A stretch of DNA of 64,000 nucleotides from positions 1-64,000 of the forward strand of contig NZ_JANXMU010000081.1 in NCBI RefSeq assembly GCF_025354435.1. Reading direction: 5' to 3'. Positions 47,325 to 55,917 of this stretch are shown piece by piece. Made by a program: the position numbers and the translations under genes. The stretch is from Rhodoferax sp. Lineage in GTDB: Bacteria; Pseudomonadota; Gammaproteobacteria; Burkholderiales; Burkholderiaceae_C. How positions within the stretch are numbered: the stretch's first letter is position 1; every line of letters begins with the position of its first letter. The notes below the pieces were generated by a model. It was not told the DNA's origin and did not search any database. It worked only from the letters and a program-made list of their open reading frames with translations.

Positions 47325-48452
47325 TTAGTGCACGGCGGCACGCGGATGGGCCGCAAAGAAGCGCCACATTTCGGCCGAGGCATCCGGGCCCAGCGGGTCG
47401 GTGTAACTACCTTTGGCGCTGCCGCCCGACCAGGCGTGGCCTGCACCGTGCAGGTTCCAGTTTTCGGCAATGCTGCCGCCGCCAGCGGTCTGGTAGGTGG
47501 TGCGGGTGTAGCTTTGGCCTTGGGCGGCGGTGCCCTCAGTGACTTTGGCGGTGGTGGTGGCCTGGCCAATGGCGGTTTGCAGCACGGCTTCGGCGTTGTG
47601 CGGATGGACGGTTGTATCGGCATCGCCATGGAACACGATGGTGGGCAGGCGCGATGGGGCGCCGGCCACACTGCGGCCATTTTTCATCACCGACAGGGCG
47701 GTGATCACGTTGCTGGCCACACCGCAGGCCAGACCGGAATGCACGCCCACGGCGGCAAACACGTCGGGGTGGGTGTGGCCCAGGATGCTGGCCATGGCAC
47801 CGCCGGCGGACAGGCCCGCCACATAGACGCGGGCCGGGTCGATGGCACGCAACTGGCCGACTTCGTGGACCAGTGCAGCCAGCCAGGCGGCTTCACCGCT
47901 GTCGCGCTGCTGGTCGCCGGGGGTGAACCAATTCCAACAGCGCTGCGGGTTGGCGCCGGCGTTCTGTGCGGGGTAGACCACCACAAAGCCGTGCTCCAGC
48001 GCCAGCGCATTCATGCCGGTGCCTGTGGCGAAGTCGTCCGGGTTTTGGGTGCATCCGTGCAGCATCAGTACCAGCGGCAAGGGCTGGGCCGGGTGGGCAA
48101 TGGCGTGTGGCGGGGTGTAGAGCTTGTAGCTGCGGGTGGTGCCTGCGTGGGTAAAGCTGGCTTCGGTGAATTCGCCGGGGCCATCGTTAGAGGCCGGCTC
48201 CACCGGCGTGAACAGGGGGCGCACGGGCTCGGATACCGGCTGGCGGGGCTGGTGGGTCGCCTTGTGGGCAGGCCGCGCCACCACGTCGATGACATCGCTG
48301 TCGGTGCTCCAAGGGGATGCGGCAGGCGGTGGCGTAGCAGGGGGGGCCATGCGGCCCAGCGCCTGCTGGATGGCCCGCGTGGCTTCTTGCAGGCTGCCAC
48401 TCCGGGTAAGCCGGGTGGCTTCTTGCAGAAATTTTTTGAACAGGGCACTCAT
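47325..48452 (-). CDS. PHB depolymerase-type esterase (PhaZ-like)
   Basis: This 375-residue alpha/beta hydrolase belongs to the esterase/PHB depolymerase family. It has the oxyanion region LVLMLHGCTQNPDDF, the nucleophile Ser215 in VAGLSAGGAM, the Asp in VFHGDADTTVHPHN, and a late catalytic His in HGAGHAWSGG. An N-terminal helical segment of about 60 residues precedes the catalytic core and lacks a signal peptide, so the protein may be intracellular. The substrate could be polyhydroxybutyrate or another ester. It follows a ribbon-helix-helix regulator gene (43-base gap). Confidence 0.87.
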   Translation of the reverse strand: MSALFKKFLQEATRLTRSGSLQEATRAIQQALGRMAPPATPPPAASPWSTDSDVIDVVARPAHKATHQPRQPVSEPVRPLFTPVEPASNDGPGEFTEASFTHAGTTRSYKLYTPPHAIAHPAQPLPLVLMLHGCTQNPDDFATGTGMNALALEHGFVVVYPAQNAGANPQRCWNWFTPGDQQRDSGEAAWLAALVHEVGQLRAIDPARVYVAGLSAGGAMASILGHTHPDVFAAVGVHSGLACGVASNVITALSVMKNGRSVAGAPSRLPTIVFHGDADTTVHPHNAEAVLQTAIGQATTTAKVTEGTAAQGQSYTRTTYQTAGGGSIAENWNLHGAGHAWSGGSAKGSYTDPLGPDASAEMWRFFAAHPRAAVH

Positions 48453-48495
48453 GGCAGCTTTCGGTGGGGTGAAAAGGGGGTGAAAAAAGGAGGGG

Positions 48496-48933
48496 CTACA
48501 GATGCCGGCTGGCCAGGGCGGCTTTGACTTCGGGGCTGGCTTGCAGCGAGCCCAGCACTTCGAGCGAAGCGATGGTGGCCAGCGCCAGCTCGGGCGATAC
48601 GTCGTGGCCTATGCTGGCCAGGCCGAGCACGCGCACCTGCAATTTTTGGTTCGCGGCCTGCACCGCCAACAGGTCGGCCTGGCTGAAATGCTGCAGGCCC
48701 AGCACCAGCATCTTGCGGGCCACCACTTGTTTGACCGCATCGGCATGCGAAGCCAACTGGTTGCGGATGGCCGTGCGGATGAAGTCGGTGCGGTTGGCAT
48801 AAAAGCTCTCAGCCACTAGCAGGTCGATGTGGCCCAGGTCGACGAAACCCAGGTTGATGGTGATTTTTTCCGAGTCCAGCACTCTGGGCTTGGCTGCGGT
48901 GGAGGGTGTTTGCGCAATGGCTTTAGAGGGCAT
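48496..48933 (-). CDS. Ribbon-helix-helix (CopG-like) transcriptional regulator
   Basis: This 145-residue protein has a central ribbon-helix-helix DNA-binding region (KITINLGFVDLGHIDLLVAESFYANRTDFIRTAIRNQL, about residues 24-61) and an Ala/Leu-rich C-terminal half of unknown role. It lies just upstream of the PHB-depolymerase-type gene on the same strand. A symmetric site with two GGATGG half-sites lies 15-41 bases before its start, consistent with self-regulation and control of the esterase gene. The regulated pathway is inferred from position. Confidence 0.8.
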   Translation of the reverse strand: MPSKAIAQTPSTAAKPRVLDSEKITINLGFVDLGHIDLLVAESFYANRTDFIRTAIRNQLASHADAVKQVVARKMLVLGLQHFSQADLLAVQAANQKLQVRVLGLASIGHDVSPELALATIASLEVLGSLQASPEVKAALASRHL

Positions 48934-48947
48934 GCCTGCAGTTTAAA

Positions 48948-48974
48948 CCATCCGTATGGATGGTATTCGGATGG
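48948..48974 (-). promoter_or_regulatory. Candidate RHH operator upstream of the regulator gene
   Basis: CCATCCGTATGGATGG (48948-48963) is a perfect palindrome with 6-base arms, and a third GGATGG follows at 48969-48974 on the same side. Repeated short half-sites close to the start codon are typical operators of ribbon-helix-helix repressors. Binding is inferred. Confidence 0.6.
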
Positions 48975-49020
48975 TTATTTAAATACCGCTCTGGCCACAG
49001 GGGTAAGTAAAATTTATAAA

Positions 49021-49078
49021 AAATAGGCCTCTAGCGTAGGTACTGTATGCGCTAGTAGCTATTTAAATAGGAGCAACA
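49021..49078 (+). repeat. Dispersed palindromic repeat upstream of the regulator, copy I
   Basis: The copy reads AAATAGGCCTCTAGCGTAGG, then TATGCGCTAGTAGCTATTT and AAATAGGAGCAAC. It is in forward orientation, in the 148-base gap between the spoVR stop (49082) and the regulator operator. The remaining sequence there is AT-rich and may contain the regulator promoter. Confidence 0.8.
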
Positions 49079-49081
49079 GGG

Positions 49082-50614
49082 TCAGGGGCTTTTTTTGGCA
49101 TCGCTGCGGCGGCGCTTTTCGCTTTGGTGCTCGGTGACCAGCGAGACGCTGCCGTCGGCGTTTTGCCGCTCCAGCCGCACGTTGAAGCCCCACAGCGTGG
49201 CCATGTGCTTGAGCACGGTGGCGCTGGATTCGCCCAGCGGGCGGCGTTGGTGGGCGAAGTGGCGCAGGGTGAGCGAGCGGTCACCGCGCAGGTCCACGTT
49301 CCAGACCTGGATGTTGGGCTCGCGGTTGCCCAGGTCGTACTGCTCCGACAGCTGCTGGCGCAGGGCGCGAAAGCCGCTGTCGTCGTGGATGCTCTGGATG
49401 TCCAGCGTCTTGCGGGCGTCGTCGTCCAGCACCGAGAAAAAACGGAACTCGCGCATCAGCTTGGGTGACAGGTACTGGGCGATGAAGCTTTCGTCCTTGA
49501 AGTTGTGCATCGCAAAGTCAAAGGTCTTGCGCCACTCGGAGCCCGCGATATCGGGAAACCAGGCGCGGTCTTCGTCGGTGGGCGCTTCGCAGATGCGGCG
49601 GATGTCGCGCCACATCGCAAAACCCAGCGCGTACACGTTGATGCCCGAAAAATGCGGGCTGTTGTACGGCGGCTGGTAGACCACGTTGGTGTGCGACTGC
49701 AAGAACTCCAGCATGAAACCGTCGCCCAGGCGGCCTTCGTCGTACAAGGTATTGAGCAGGGTGTAGTGCCAGTAGGTGGCCCAGCCTTCGTTCATCACCT
49801 GGGTCTGGCGCTGCGGGTAAAAGTACTGGCCAATCTTGCGCACGATGCGCACCACCTCGCGCTGCCAGGGGTCGAGCAGGGGGGCATTTTTTTCTACAAA
49901 GTACAGCAGGTTTTCTTCGGGTTCCAGCGGAAAGCGCTTTTCTTCGCGGGTTTCTTCGGCTTCGGCGCGCGGCGGCAGGGTGCGCCACAGGTCGTTCACC
50001 TGGGCTTGCAGGTACTCAGCGCGCTCTTTGAGGCGGGTGGTTTCCTTCTCTAGCGACAGGCGGGGTGAGCGCTTGTAGCGGTCTACGCCCAGGTTGCTGA
50101 GGGCGTGGCAGGCATCCAGCAGCTGCTCCACCGCCTCCATGCCAAAGCGCTCTTCGCACTGGGCGATGTACTTGCGGGCGAACACCAGGTAATCGACGAT
50201 GGCATCGGCGCTGGTCCACTGCTTGAACAGGTGGTTGCCCTTGAAGAACGAGTTGTGCCCGTAGGCCGCGTGGGCGATTACCAGCGCCTGCATGGGCAGG
50301 GTGTTTTCGTCCATCAGGTAGGCAATGCAGGGGTCGGAGTTGATGACAATCTCATACGCCAGGCCCATCTGGCCGCGTTTGTAGCGGTTTTCGGTAGCCA
50401 AAAAATGTTTGCCAAACGACCAGTGGTGGTAGTAGACCGGCATGCCGATGGAGGCATAGGCGTCCATCATCTGCTCGGCGCTGATGACTTCGAGCAGATG
50501 CGGGTAGCCGTCGAGCTGGTAGCGTGCCGCCACCTCGCCGATAGCCTGGTCGTACTCTTCGATGGCCTCGAAGGTCCATTCGGAGCCGGTGGGGAGGAGT
50601 TTCGGCTTGGTCAT
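49082..50614 (-). CDS. SpoVR family protein
   Basis: This 510-residue cytoplasmic protein belongs to the SpoVR family (YcgB in E. coli). It has the start GSEWTFEAIEEYDQAIGEVAA, then a conserved central region (YYHHWSFGKHF, MNEGWATYWHYTLLNTLYDEG and PYNSPHFSGINVYALGFAMWRDIRRICE). Its biochemical role is unknown. In Bacillus it affects spore coat, and in Gram-negative bacteria it usually neighbours yeaH and prkA. The ATG at 50614 lies just after yeaH (4-base gap), confirming the operon prkA-yeaH-spoVR. Confidence 0.93.
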   Translation of the reverse strand: MTKPKLLPTGSEWTFEAIEEYDQAIGEVAARYQLDGYPHLLEVISAEQMMDAYASIGMPVYYHHWSFGKHFLATENRYKRGQMGLAYEIVINSDPCIAYLMDENTLPMQALVIAHAAYGHNSFFKGNHLFKQWTSADAIVDYLVFARKYIAQCEERFGMEAVEQLLDACHALSNLGVDRYKRSPRLSLEKETTRLKERAEYLQAQVNDLWRTLPPRAEAEETREEKRFPLEPEENLLYFVEKNAPLLDPWQREVVRIVRKIGQYFYPQRQTQVMNEGWATYWHYTLLNTLYDEGRLGDGFMLEFLQSHTNVVYQPPYNSPHFSGINVYALGFAMWRDIRRICEAPTDEDRAWFPDIAGSEWRKTFDFAMHNFKDESFIAQYLSPKLMREFRFFSVLDDDARKTLDIQSIHDDSGFRALRQQLSEQYDLGNREPNIQVWNVDLRGDRSLTLRHFAHQRRPLGESSATVLKHMATLWGFNVRLERQNADGSVSLVTEHQSEKRRRSDAKKSP

Positions 50615-50618
50615 GGGG

Positions 50619-51890
50619 TCAGGCCCTGCGTTTGAATAACTCTCGGAACACGGGGTAGATGTCGGCCACCGTTGCAATGCGCTGCATGGCGAACGTGCCT
50701 TGTTTGCTGCTGGCCAGGCGCTCGTATTCCTCCCACAGGTTTTGCGGCGGGCCGTCGGTGATTTCGATGTAGGCAAAAAACTGGGTCAGCGGCAGGATGG
50801 ATTCTTCCAGCAAGGCCTTGCAGCGGGGCGAGTCGTCGTGCCAGTTGTCGCCGTCCGAGGCCTGCGCGCCGTAGATATTCCAGGCGTTGCTGGGGTAGCG
50901 GGCGACGATGATCTCGTGCATCAGCTTCAGGGCGCTCGACACCACCGTACCGCCCGACTCGCGCGAGGTGAAGAAGTCGTCTTCGTCCACCTCGCTGGCG
51001 ATGGTGTGGTGGCGGATGAAAACCACCTCGATGCGCTCGTAGTTGCGTGTCAAAAACAAATACAGCAGCATAAAGAAGCGCTTGGCCACGTTCTTGCGGC
51101 CCTCGTCCATCGAGCCCGACACATCCAGCAGGCAAAACATCACCGCCTGGGTGGTCGGCTGGGGCACGCGCACGCGGTTGTTGTAGCGCAGGTCAAAAGT
51201 GTCTACAAAGGGCACGGCCTCGATTTTGGCGCGCAGCTTGGCGATGTCGCGGCGGGCTTGCTCTACCTCAGGGTCGTCTTCAGGGCGGGTACTCAACAGC
51301 TCCATCAGCTCGGCTTCCAGCGCCCGGATCTGCGCCGCGTACGGGCCACCGATGGCAATGCGCCGCAGTGCCGCGCCGCGCATGGTGCGGCTGAGGTTGA
51401 TGTTGGTCGGCACCCCGGTTTGCACAAAACCCGCGCGGATGCGGCGGTACTGCTCGATGCGGGCCAGCTGTAACTTGACCAGATTCGGCAGGGCCAGTTC
51501 GTCGAAAAAGATGTCCAGAAACTCGTCGCGGGTGAGGGTGAAGACAAACTCGTCCAGCCCCTCGCCGTCCTGGCTGGCCTGGCCCTTGCCGCTGCCTTTG
51601 CCACCGCCGCTGGGCGGGCGCTCCACCTGGTCGCCGCGCAAAAATCGGTCGTTGCCGGGGCGCACCGTTTCCCAGACGCCGCCCTTGCCGTGTTCAAACT
51701 GCGGCTCGCCGATGTCGCGGCCCGAAATACCGATTTTCTCGCCGTTGTCCAGGTCCTTCAGGCCGCGCTTGTTGACGGCATCGGACACGGCCTTGCGGAT
51801 CTGGCCTTTGAAGCGCTGGATGAAGCGGCTGCGGTTGACCGAGCTTTTGTGCTTGCTGTCAAATCGACGGTCTACGATGCGCACGGTCAT
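50619..51890 (-). CDS. yeaH: YeaH/DUF444 family protein
   Basis: This 423-residue protein belongs to the DUF444 (YeaH/YhbH) family, which has a von Willebrand A-like fold. Visible features are the basic start MTVRIVDRRFDSKHKSS, the region ISGRDIGEPQFEHGKGG, and the VWA metal-site-like motif VMFCLLDVSGSMDEGRKNVAKRFFMLLYLF. It is part of the PrkA/YeaH/SpoVR system of unknown function linked to nitrogen starvation and stress. The ATG at 51890 is preferred over a GTG-like codon two codons upstream. Confidence 0.93.
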   Translation of the reverse strand: MTVRIVDRRFDSKHKSSVNRSRFIQRFKGQIRKAVSDAVNKRGLKDLDNGEKIGISGRDIGEPQFEHGKGGVWETVRPGNDRFLRGDQVERPPSGGGKGSGKGQASQDGEGLDEFVFTLTRDEFLDIFFDELALPNLVKLQLARIEQYRRIRAGFVQTGVPTNINLSRTMRGAALRRIAIGGPYAAQIRALEAELMELLSTRPEDDPEVEQARRDIAKLRAKIEAVPFVDTFDLRYNNRVRVPQPTTQAVMFCLLDVSGSMDEGRKNVAKRFFMLLYLFLTRNYERIEVVFIRHHTIASEVDEDDFFTSRESGGTVVSSALKLMHEIIVARYPSNAWNIYGAQASDGDNWHDDSPRCKALLEESILPLTQFFAYIEITDGPPQNLWEEYERLASSKQGTFAMQRIATVADIYPVFRELFKRRA

Positions 51891-51915
51891 AAACACTCCA
51901 AATGGTGGACGGCAG

Positions 51916-53838
51916 TTATGAAGACTTACGGACCCTTAAATACCATTCGCACAGCAGACGTACCTGCTTCTCGGTGTAGCCCTTGGTGATCATGCGGTTC
52001 ACAAAATCTTGGTGCTTCTTCTGCTCTTCGCCGCTGCCCTTGGTGTTGAACGAGATCACCGGCAGCAACTCTTCGGTGTTGGAGAACATCTTCTTCTCGA
52101 TCACCGCGCGCAGCTTCTCGTAGGAGGTCCACAGCGGGTTGTGGCCGTCTTGTCGGGCGCGGGCGCGCAACACGAAGTTGACCACCTCGTTGCGGAAGTC
52201 CTTGGGGTTGCTGATGCCGGCGGGCTTTTCGATCTTTTCCAGCTCGTCGTTCAGGGCGCTGCGGTCCAGCATTTCGCCGGTGTTGGGGTCGCGGTATTCT
52301 TGGTCCTGGATCCAAAAGTCGGCGTAGACCACGTAGCGGTCAAAAATGTTTTGCCCGTACTCGGAATAGCTCTCCAAGTACGAGGTCTGGATCTCCTTGC
52401 CGATGAATTCGGCGTAGCGCGGCGACAAAAATTCCTTGATGTAGCGCAGGTACTTTTCTTCCACTTCGGGCGGGTACTGCTCTTGCTCGATCTGCTGCTC
52501 CAGCACGTACATCAGGTGCACCGGGTTGGCGGCCACTTCGCGGTGGTCGAAGTTGAATACGCGCGACAAAATCTTGAACGCAAAGCGCGTCGATAGGCCG
52601 GTCATGCCTTCGTCCACCCCGGCAAAGTCGCGGTACTCCTGGTAGCTTTTGGCCTTGGGGTCGGTATCTTTGAGGTTCTCGCCGTCGTAGACCCGCATCT
52701 TCGAGAAGCTGCTGCTGTTCTCCGGCTCTTTCAGGCGCGACAGAACCGAGAACTGGGCCAGCATGCGCAGTGTGTCGGGCGCGCAGGGTGCTTTCACCAG
52801 CGACGAGTTTTCCACCAACTTTTCATAAATGTGAATTTCGTCCGACACGCGCAGCGAGTACGGCACCTTGACGATGTAGATGCGGTCCAGGAAGGCCTCG
52901 TTGTTGCGGTTGTTCTTGAAGGCCTGCCATTCGGCCTCGTTCGAGTGGGCCAGGATCAGCCCGTCGAACGGAATGGCACCAAAGCCTTCGGTGCCTTTGT
53001 AGTTGCCCTCTTGGGTGGCGGTTAGCAGCGGGTGCAAGACCTTGATGGGGGCCTTGAACATTTCCACAAACTCCAGAATGCCCCGGTTCGACAGGCACAG
53101 CCCGCCCGAATACGAATAGGCATCCGGGTCGTCTTGTGAATAGGTTTCCAGCTTGCGTATGTCAATCTTGCCCACCAGGGCCGAGATGTCCTGGTTGTTT
53201 TCGTCGCCAGGTTCGGTCTTGGACACGGCAATTTGCGACAGCACCGAGGGGCGTAGCTTGACCACCCGGAACTGGGTGATGTCGCCGCCAAATTCCTGCA
53301 TCCGCTTGACGGCCCAAGGGCTCATGATGGTGCCCAGGTAACGGCGCGGAATCTTGTAGTCGGACTCCAGCAGGTCCGCATCTTCAGCCGGGTTGAACAG
53401 GCCCAGCGGCGACTCGTGTACCGGCGATCCCTTGATGGCGTAGAACGGTACTTTTTCGATCAGCGCCTTGAGCCGCTCGGCTATTGACGATTTGCCGCCG
53501 CCCACCGGACCCAGCAGATACAGAATTTGCTTCTTTTCCTCCAGCCCCTGGGCGGCGTGGCGGAAGTAGGCGACGATGTGCTCGATCACCTCTTCCATGC
53601 CGTACAGGTCTTTGAAGCTGGGGTGGACCTTGAGCACCTTGTTGGCAAAGATGCGCGACAGGCGCGGGTCGGTGCGGGTGTCAACCAGTGCGGGCTCACC
53701 GATGGCCATCAACATGCGCTCGGCCACGCTGGCGTAGGCCGAGGGGTCGCGTTTGCACAACTCCAGGTAGTCTTGAACCGACATTTCCTCTTCCTGTGCA
53801 GCGGTAAAGCGGCCTTGGTAGCGGGTGAAAATGGTCAT
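51916..53838 (-). CDS. prkA: PrkA family serine protein kinase
   Basis: This 640-residue PrkA (YeaG) homologue has an N-terminal AAA+ ATPase domain with Walker A GPVGGGKSS (about residues 110-118) and a C-terminal serine-kinase-like domain. Long stretches match the family, such as IPRRYLGTIMSPWAVKRMQEFGGDI and FAGVDEGMTGLSTRFAFKILSRVFNFD. PrkA is a dual kinase/ATPase linked to stress and nitrogen responses. The ATG at 53838 has a good Shine-Dalgarno (AGGAGAATGCC). The operon prkA-yeaH-spoVR starts here. The upstream 148 bases hold an AT-rich promoter region and nothing else recognisable. Confidence 0.95.
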   Translation of the reverse strand: MTIFTRYQGRFTAAQEEEMSVQDYLELCKRDPSAYASVAERMLMAIGEPALVDTRTDPRLSRIFANKVLKVHPSFKDLYGMEEVIEHIVAYFRHAAQGLEEKKQILYLLGPVGGGKSSIAERLKALIEKVPFYAIKGSPVHESPLGLFNPAEDADLLESDYKIPRRYLGTIMSPWAVKRMQEFGGDITQFRVVKLRPSVLSQIAVSKTEPGDENNQDISALVGKIDIRKLETYSQDDPDAYSYSGGLCLSNRGILEFVEMFKAPIKVLHPLLTATQEGNYKGTEGFGAIPFDGLILAHSNEAEWQAFKNNRNNEAFLDRIYIVKVPYSLRVSDEIHIYEKLVENSSLVKAPCAPDTLRMLAQFSVLSRLKEPENSSSFSKMRVYDGENLKDTDPKAKSYQEYRDFAGVDEGMTGLSTRFAFKILSRVFNFDHREVAANPVHLMYVLEQQIEQEQYPPEVEEKYLRYIKEFLSPRYAEFIGKEIQTSYLESYSEYGQNIFDRYVVYADFWIQDQEYRDPNTGEMLDRSALNDELEKIEKPAGISNPKDFRNEVVNFVLRARARQDGHNPLWTSYEKLRAVIEKKMFSNTEELLPVISFNTKGSGEEQKKHQDFVNRMITKGYTEKQVRLLCEWYLRVRKSS

Positions 53839-53986
53839 GGCATTCTCCTAGGTGTTGTGCTGTCTATGGTCGTATGGGTCTGAGTCGCAAGGCTCGTGGG
53901 AAGTTCTTTTTTATGTGTTTTAAATCAGCTCGTAAATCATCATAGAGCCTTAGCCCCAGCGTGTGTCAAGTAAGGGCAAAGGCCAT

Positions 53987-54700
53987 TTAGTTGAGTATCT
54001 CTAAGAGCCGGTCCAGCCCGCCAGTGTTGATTGCCACCATCGCCTGGGCCCGTACCGCCGGTTTGGCGTGGTAGGCCACCGACAAACCGGCCACGCCCAT
54101 CATGGGCAAATCGTTTGCGCCGTCGCCCATGGCGATAGCCTGGTGTGGACTAATGCCCATCTTGGCGCAGGTTTCCAACAGCATCTTGCGTTTTTCGTCA
54201 CCGTCGCAAATGTCGCCCCAGGGCTGGCCCAGCATACGGCCGGTGAGCAGACCATCGATAGCCTCCAGGTGGTTAGAGCGGGTGGCATCGATGTGCAATA
54301 AGTCACGAATCCGGTCGGTAAAAAAGGTAAAGCCGCCGCTCACCAGCAGCACCTGCATGCCCGCTGCCTTGCAGGCCGCCACCAGAGCCGCCGCACCCGG
54401 GTTGAGTTGCAGGCGCTGGGTGTAGACCTGCTCCATGCTGGCTACGCTCACGCCCTTGAGCAGGGCGACGCGCTGGCGCAGGCTGTCTTTGTAGTCGGTG
54501 ATTTCGCCACGCATGGCGGCTTCGGTGATGGCCGATACCTCTGCCTTGCGGCCTGCAGCATCGGCGATTTCGTCCACGCATTCGATGTTGATCAGGGTCG
54601 AATCCATGTCGAACGCAATCAGCTTGAAGTCGGCCAGGCGCAGCGGCGGGGTGATGCCTTGGATAACGAGGCCGGGGGAGATTTCTTGGGGGAAGGACAT
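53987..54700 (-). CDS. serB: Phosphoserine phosphatase
   Basis: SerB is a Mg-dependent HAD phosphatase that hydrolyses phosphoserine in serine synthesis. The 237-residue product has motif I FDMDSTLINIECVDE (nucleophile Asp31 and acid/base Asp33), motif II VLLVSGGFTFFTDR and motif IV AMGDGANDLPMMGVAG. It lacks the N-terminal ACT-like domain found in longer SerB proteins. The ATG at 54700 is well placed. No partner gene is coupled to it. Confidence 0.93.
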   Translation of the reverse strand: MSFPQEISPGLVIQGITPPLRLADFKLIAFDMDSTLINIECVDEIADAAGRKAEVSAITEAAMRGEITDYKDSLRQRVALLKGVSVASMEQVYTQRLQLNPGAAALVAACKAAGMQVLLVSGGFTFFTDRIRDLLHIDATRSNHLEAIDGLLTGRMLGQPWGDICDGDEKRKMLLETCAKMGISPHQAIAMGDGANDLPMMGVAGLSVAYHAKPAVRAQAMVAINTGGLDRLLEILN

Positions 54701-54739
54701 GGCAAATACGGTTGAAAAGATGCCGTATTTTGCTTGAGC

Positions 54740-55132
54740 TTATTTGGAGGCCGGGGTCAGCGTGGCCAGGTAGGCCACCACGTCCTCGCGGTCGCGGGCA
54801 GACTCCAGGCTGAAGTCCATACCCTGGCCGGGAATCAGCGCCTCGGGGTCTTGCAGCCAGGCCAGCAGGTTGGCACGGGTCCACACCAGCTTGCTATGGC
54901 GCAGCGCGGGCGAATAGTCAAATCCGGGCACGCTGCCCGCCTTGCGGCCCACCACGCCCAGGTGCATGGGGCCGGTAAGGTTGTAGCCCACGCTGTGGCA
55001 GGCGGTGCAATGGGCGGTGTACAGCGCGTGGCCATGTTCCACCGACTGGGCGCTGACCGGTGCAGCGGCCCACAGGGCGAGTAACAAAAAAGGCAGGCGG
55101 GGCAGGGCGTGGGCTTCAGAAAACATGTGCAT
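54740..55132 (-). CDS. Small periplasmic c-type cytochrome
   Basis: This 130-residue precursor has a signal peptide (LPFLLLALWAAAPVSA) and a class I cytochrome c domain with the haem motif CTACH (Cys42, Cys45, His46) and the Met ligand in PGQGMDFS. It is probably a periplasmic electron carrier, but no partner oxidase or dehydrogenase is nearby. The ATG at 55132 or 55126 are both possible. The longer upstream frame crosses the divergent sigma-factor region and is not used. It diverges from the ECF sigma gene across 180 bases. Confidence 0.85.
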   Translation of the reverse strand: MHMFSEAHALPRLPFLLLALWAAAPVSAQSVEHGHALYTAHCTACHSVGYNLTGPMHLGVVGRKAGSVPGFDYSPALRHSKLVWTRANLLAWLQDPEALIPGQGMDFSLESARDREDVVAYLATLTPASK

Positions 55133-55312
55133 ACAGACGGAATAGTTAAGGGCTGCACTATCGCAGGCGACTTGGCGTTTACGCAGCGTCGCACAGAGTA
55201 GATGTAAATCCATACTGGCATACTGGGTTATTAGGGTCTGAATCCAAAGCCCCCCAGGCCCCGTATTCCCTGCATTGGAATCTGTATCTGGATATGCCTG
55301 ACAATCCGGCTT

Positions 55313-55906
55313 ATGAGCCCATCCACACCCACTTCCTCTCTCAACCCGGACACTGAACTCATGGAACTGCTGGACCGAGTCGCCAACCGCGATGCTTCCG
55401 CCCTGAAAGCTTTGTACGAGCACACCTCGTCCAAGCTCTACGGGCTGGCGGTGCGCGTGGTGGGCAACCGGGAATGGGCCGAAGACGTGCTGCAAGAGGC
55501 CTTCATGACCATCTGGCGCGCCGCAGGCGACTACCGCGCCAGCCTCAGCCCGCCGATGGCCTGGCTGGGGCTGATCGTGCGCAGCCGGGGACTGGACTTT
55601 TTGCGCCGCCGCACCGCCGACCGCAATGGCGTGACGCAGGAACTTGACGAAGTGATGGCCGAAACTTTAGAGGGCGACAGCCCCAACCCGATGGACACCA
55701 CCAATGCCAGCCAGCAAGCCTGGGCGCTGCACCAGTGCATGGCCCGGCTGGAAAACCGCCAGCGCGAGGTGGTCAGCCTGGCCTATCTGCGCGACCTGAG
55801 CCACGGCGAACTGGCAGAACAACTCAAGCTGCCGCTGGGCACGGTAAAAACCTGGATCCGGCGCGGGCTGGAACAATTGCGCACCTGCATGGCGCGGTTT
55901 GCGTAA
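55313..55906 (+). CDS. ECF sigma factor
   Basis: This 197-residue ECF sigma factor has region 2 (ALKALYEHTSSKLYGLAVRVVGNREWAEDVLQEAFMTIWRAAGDY) and region 4 (LENRQREVVSLAYLRDLSHGELAEQLKLPLGTVKTWIRRGLEQL). The ATG at 55313 is followed 11 bases after its stop by an RskA-like anti-sigma factor gene, forming the usual pair. The 180-base upstream region contains GGAAT at 55277, but a full promoter is unclear. Its target genes are not known. Confidence 0.9.
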   Translation: MSPSTPTSSLNPDTELMELLDRVANRDASALKALYEHTSSKLYGLAVRVVGNREWAEDVLQEAFMTIWRAAGDYRASLSPPMAWLGLIVRSRGLDFLRRRTADRNGVTQELDEVMAETLEGDSPNPMDTTNASQQAWALHQCMARLENRQREVVSLAYLRDLSHGELAEQLKLPLGTVKTWIRRGLEQLRTCMARFA

Positions 55907-55917
55907 GGAGCAAATAA

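Noticed and set aside
54740-55495. Longer form of the small cytochrome c
   Set aside because: It would cover the 5' part of the divergent sigma-factor gene and the promoter region. A normal signal peptide begins at 55132 or 55126.
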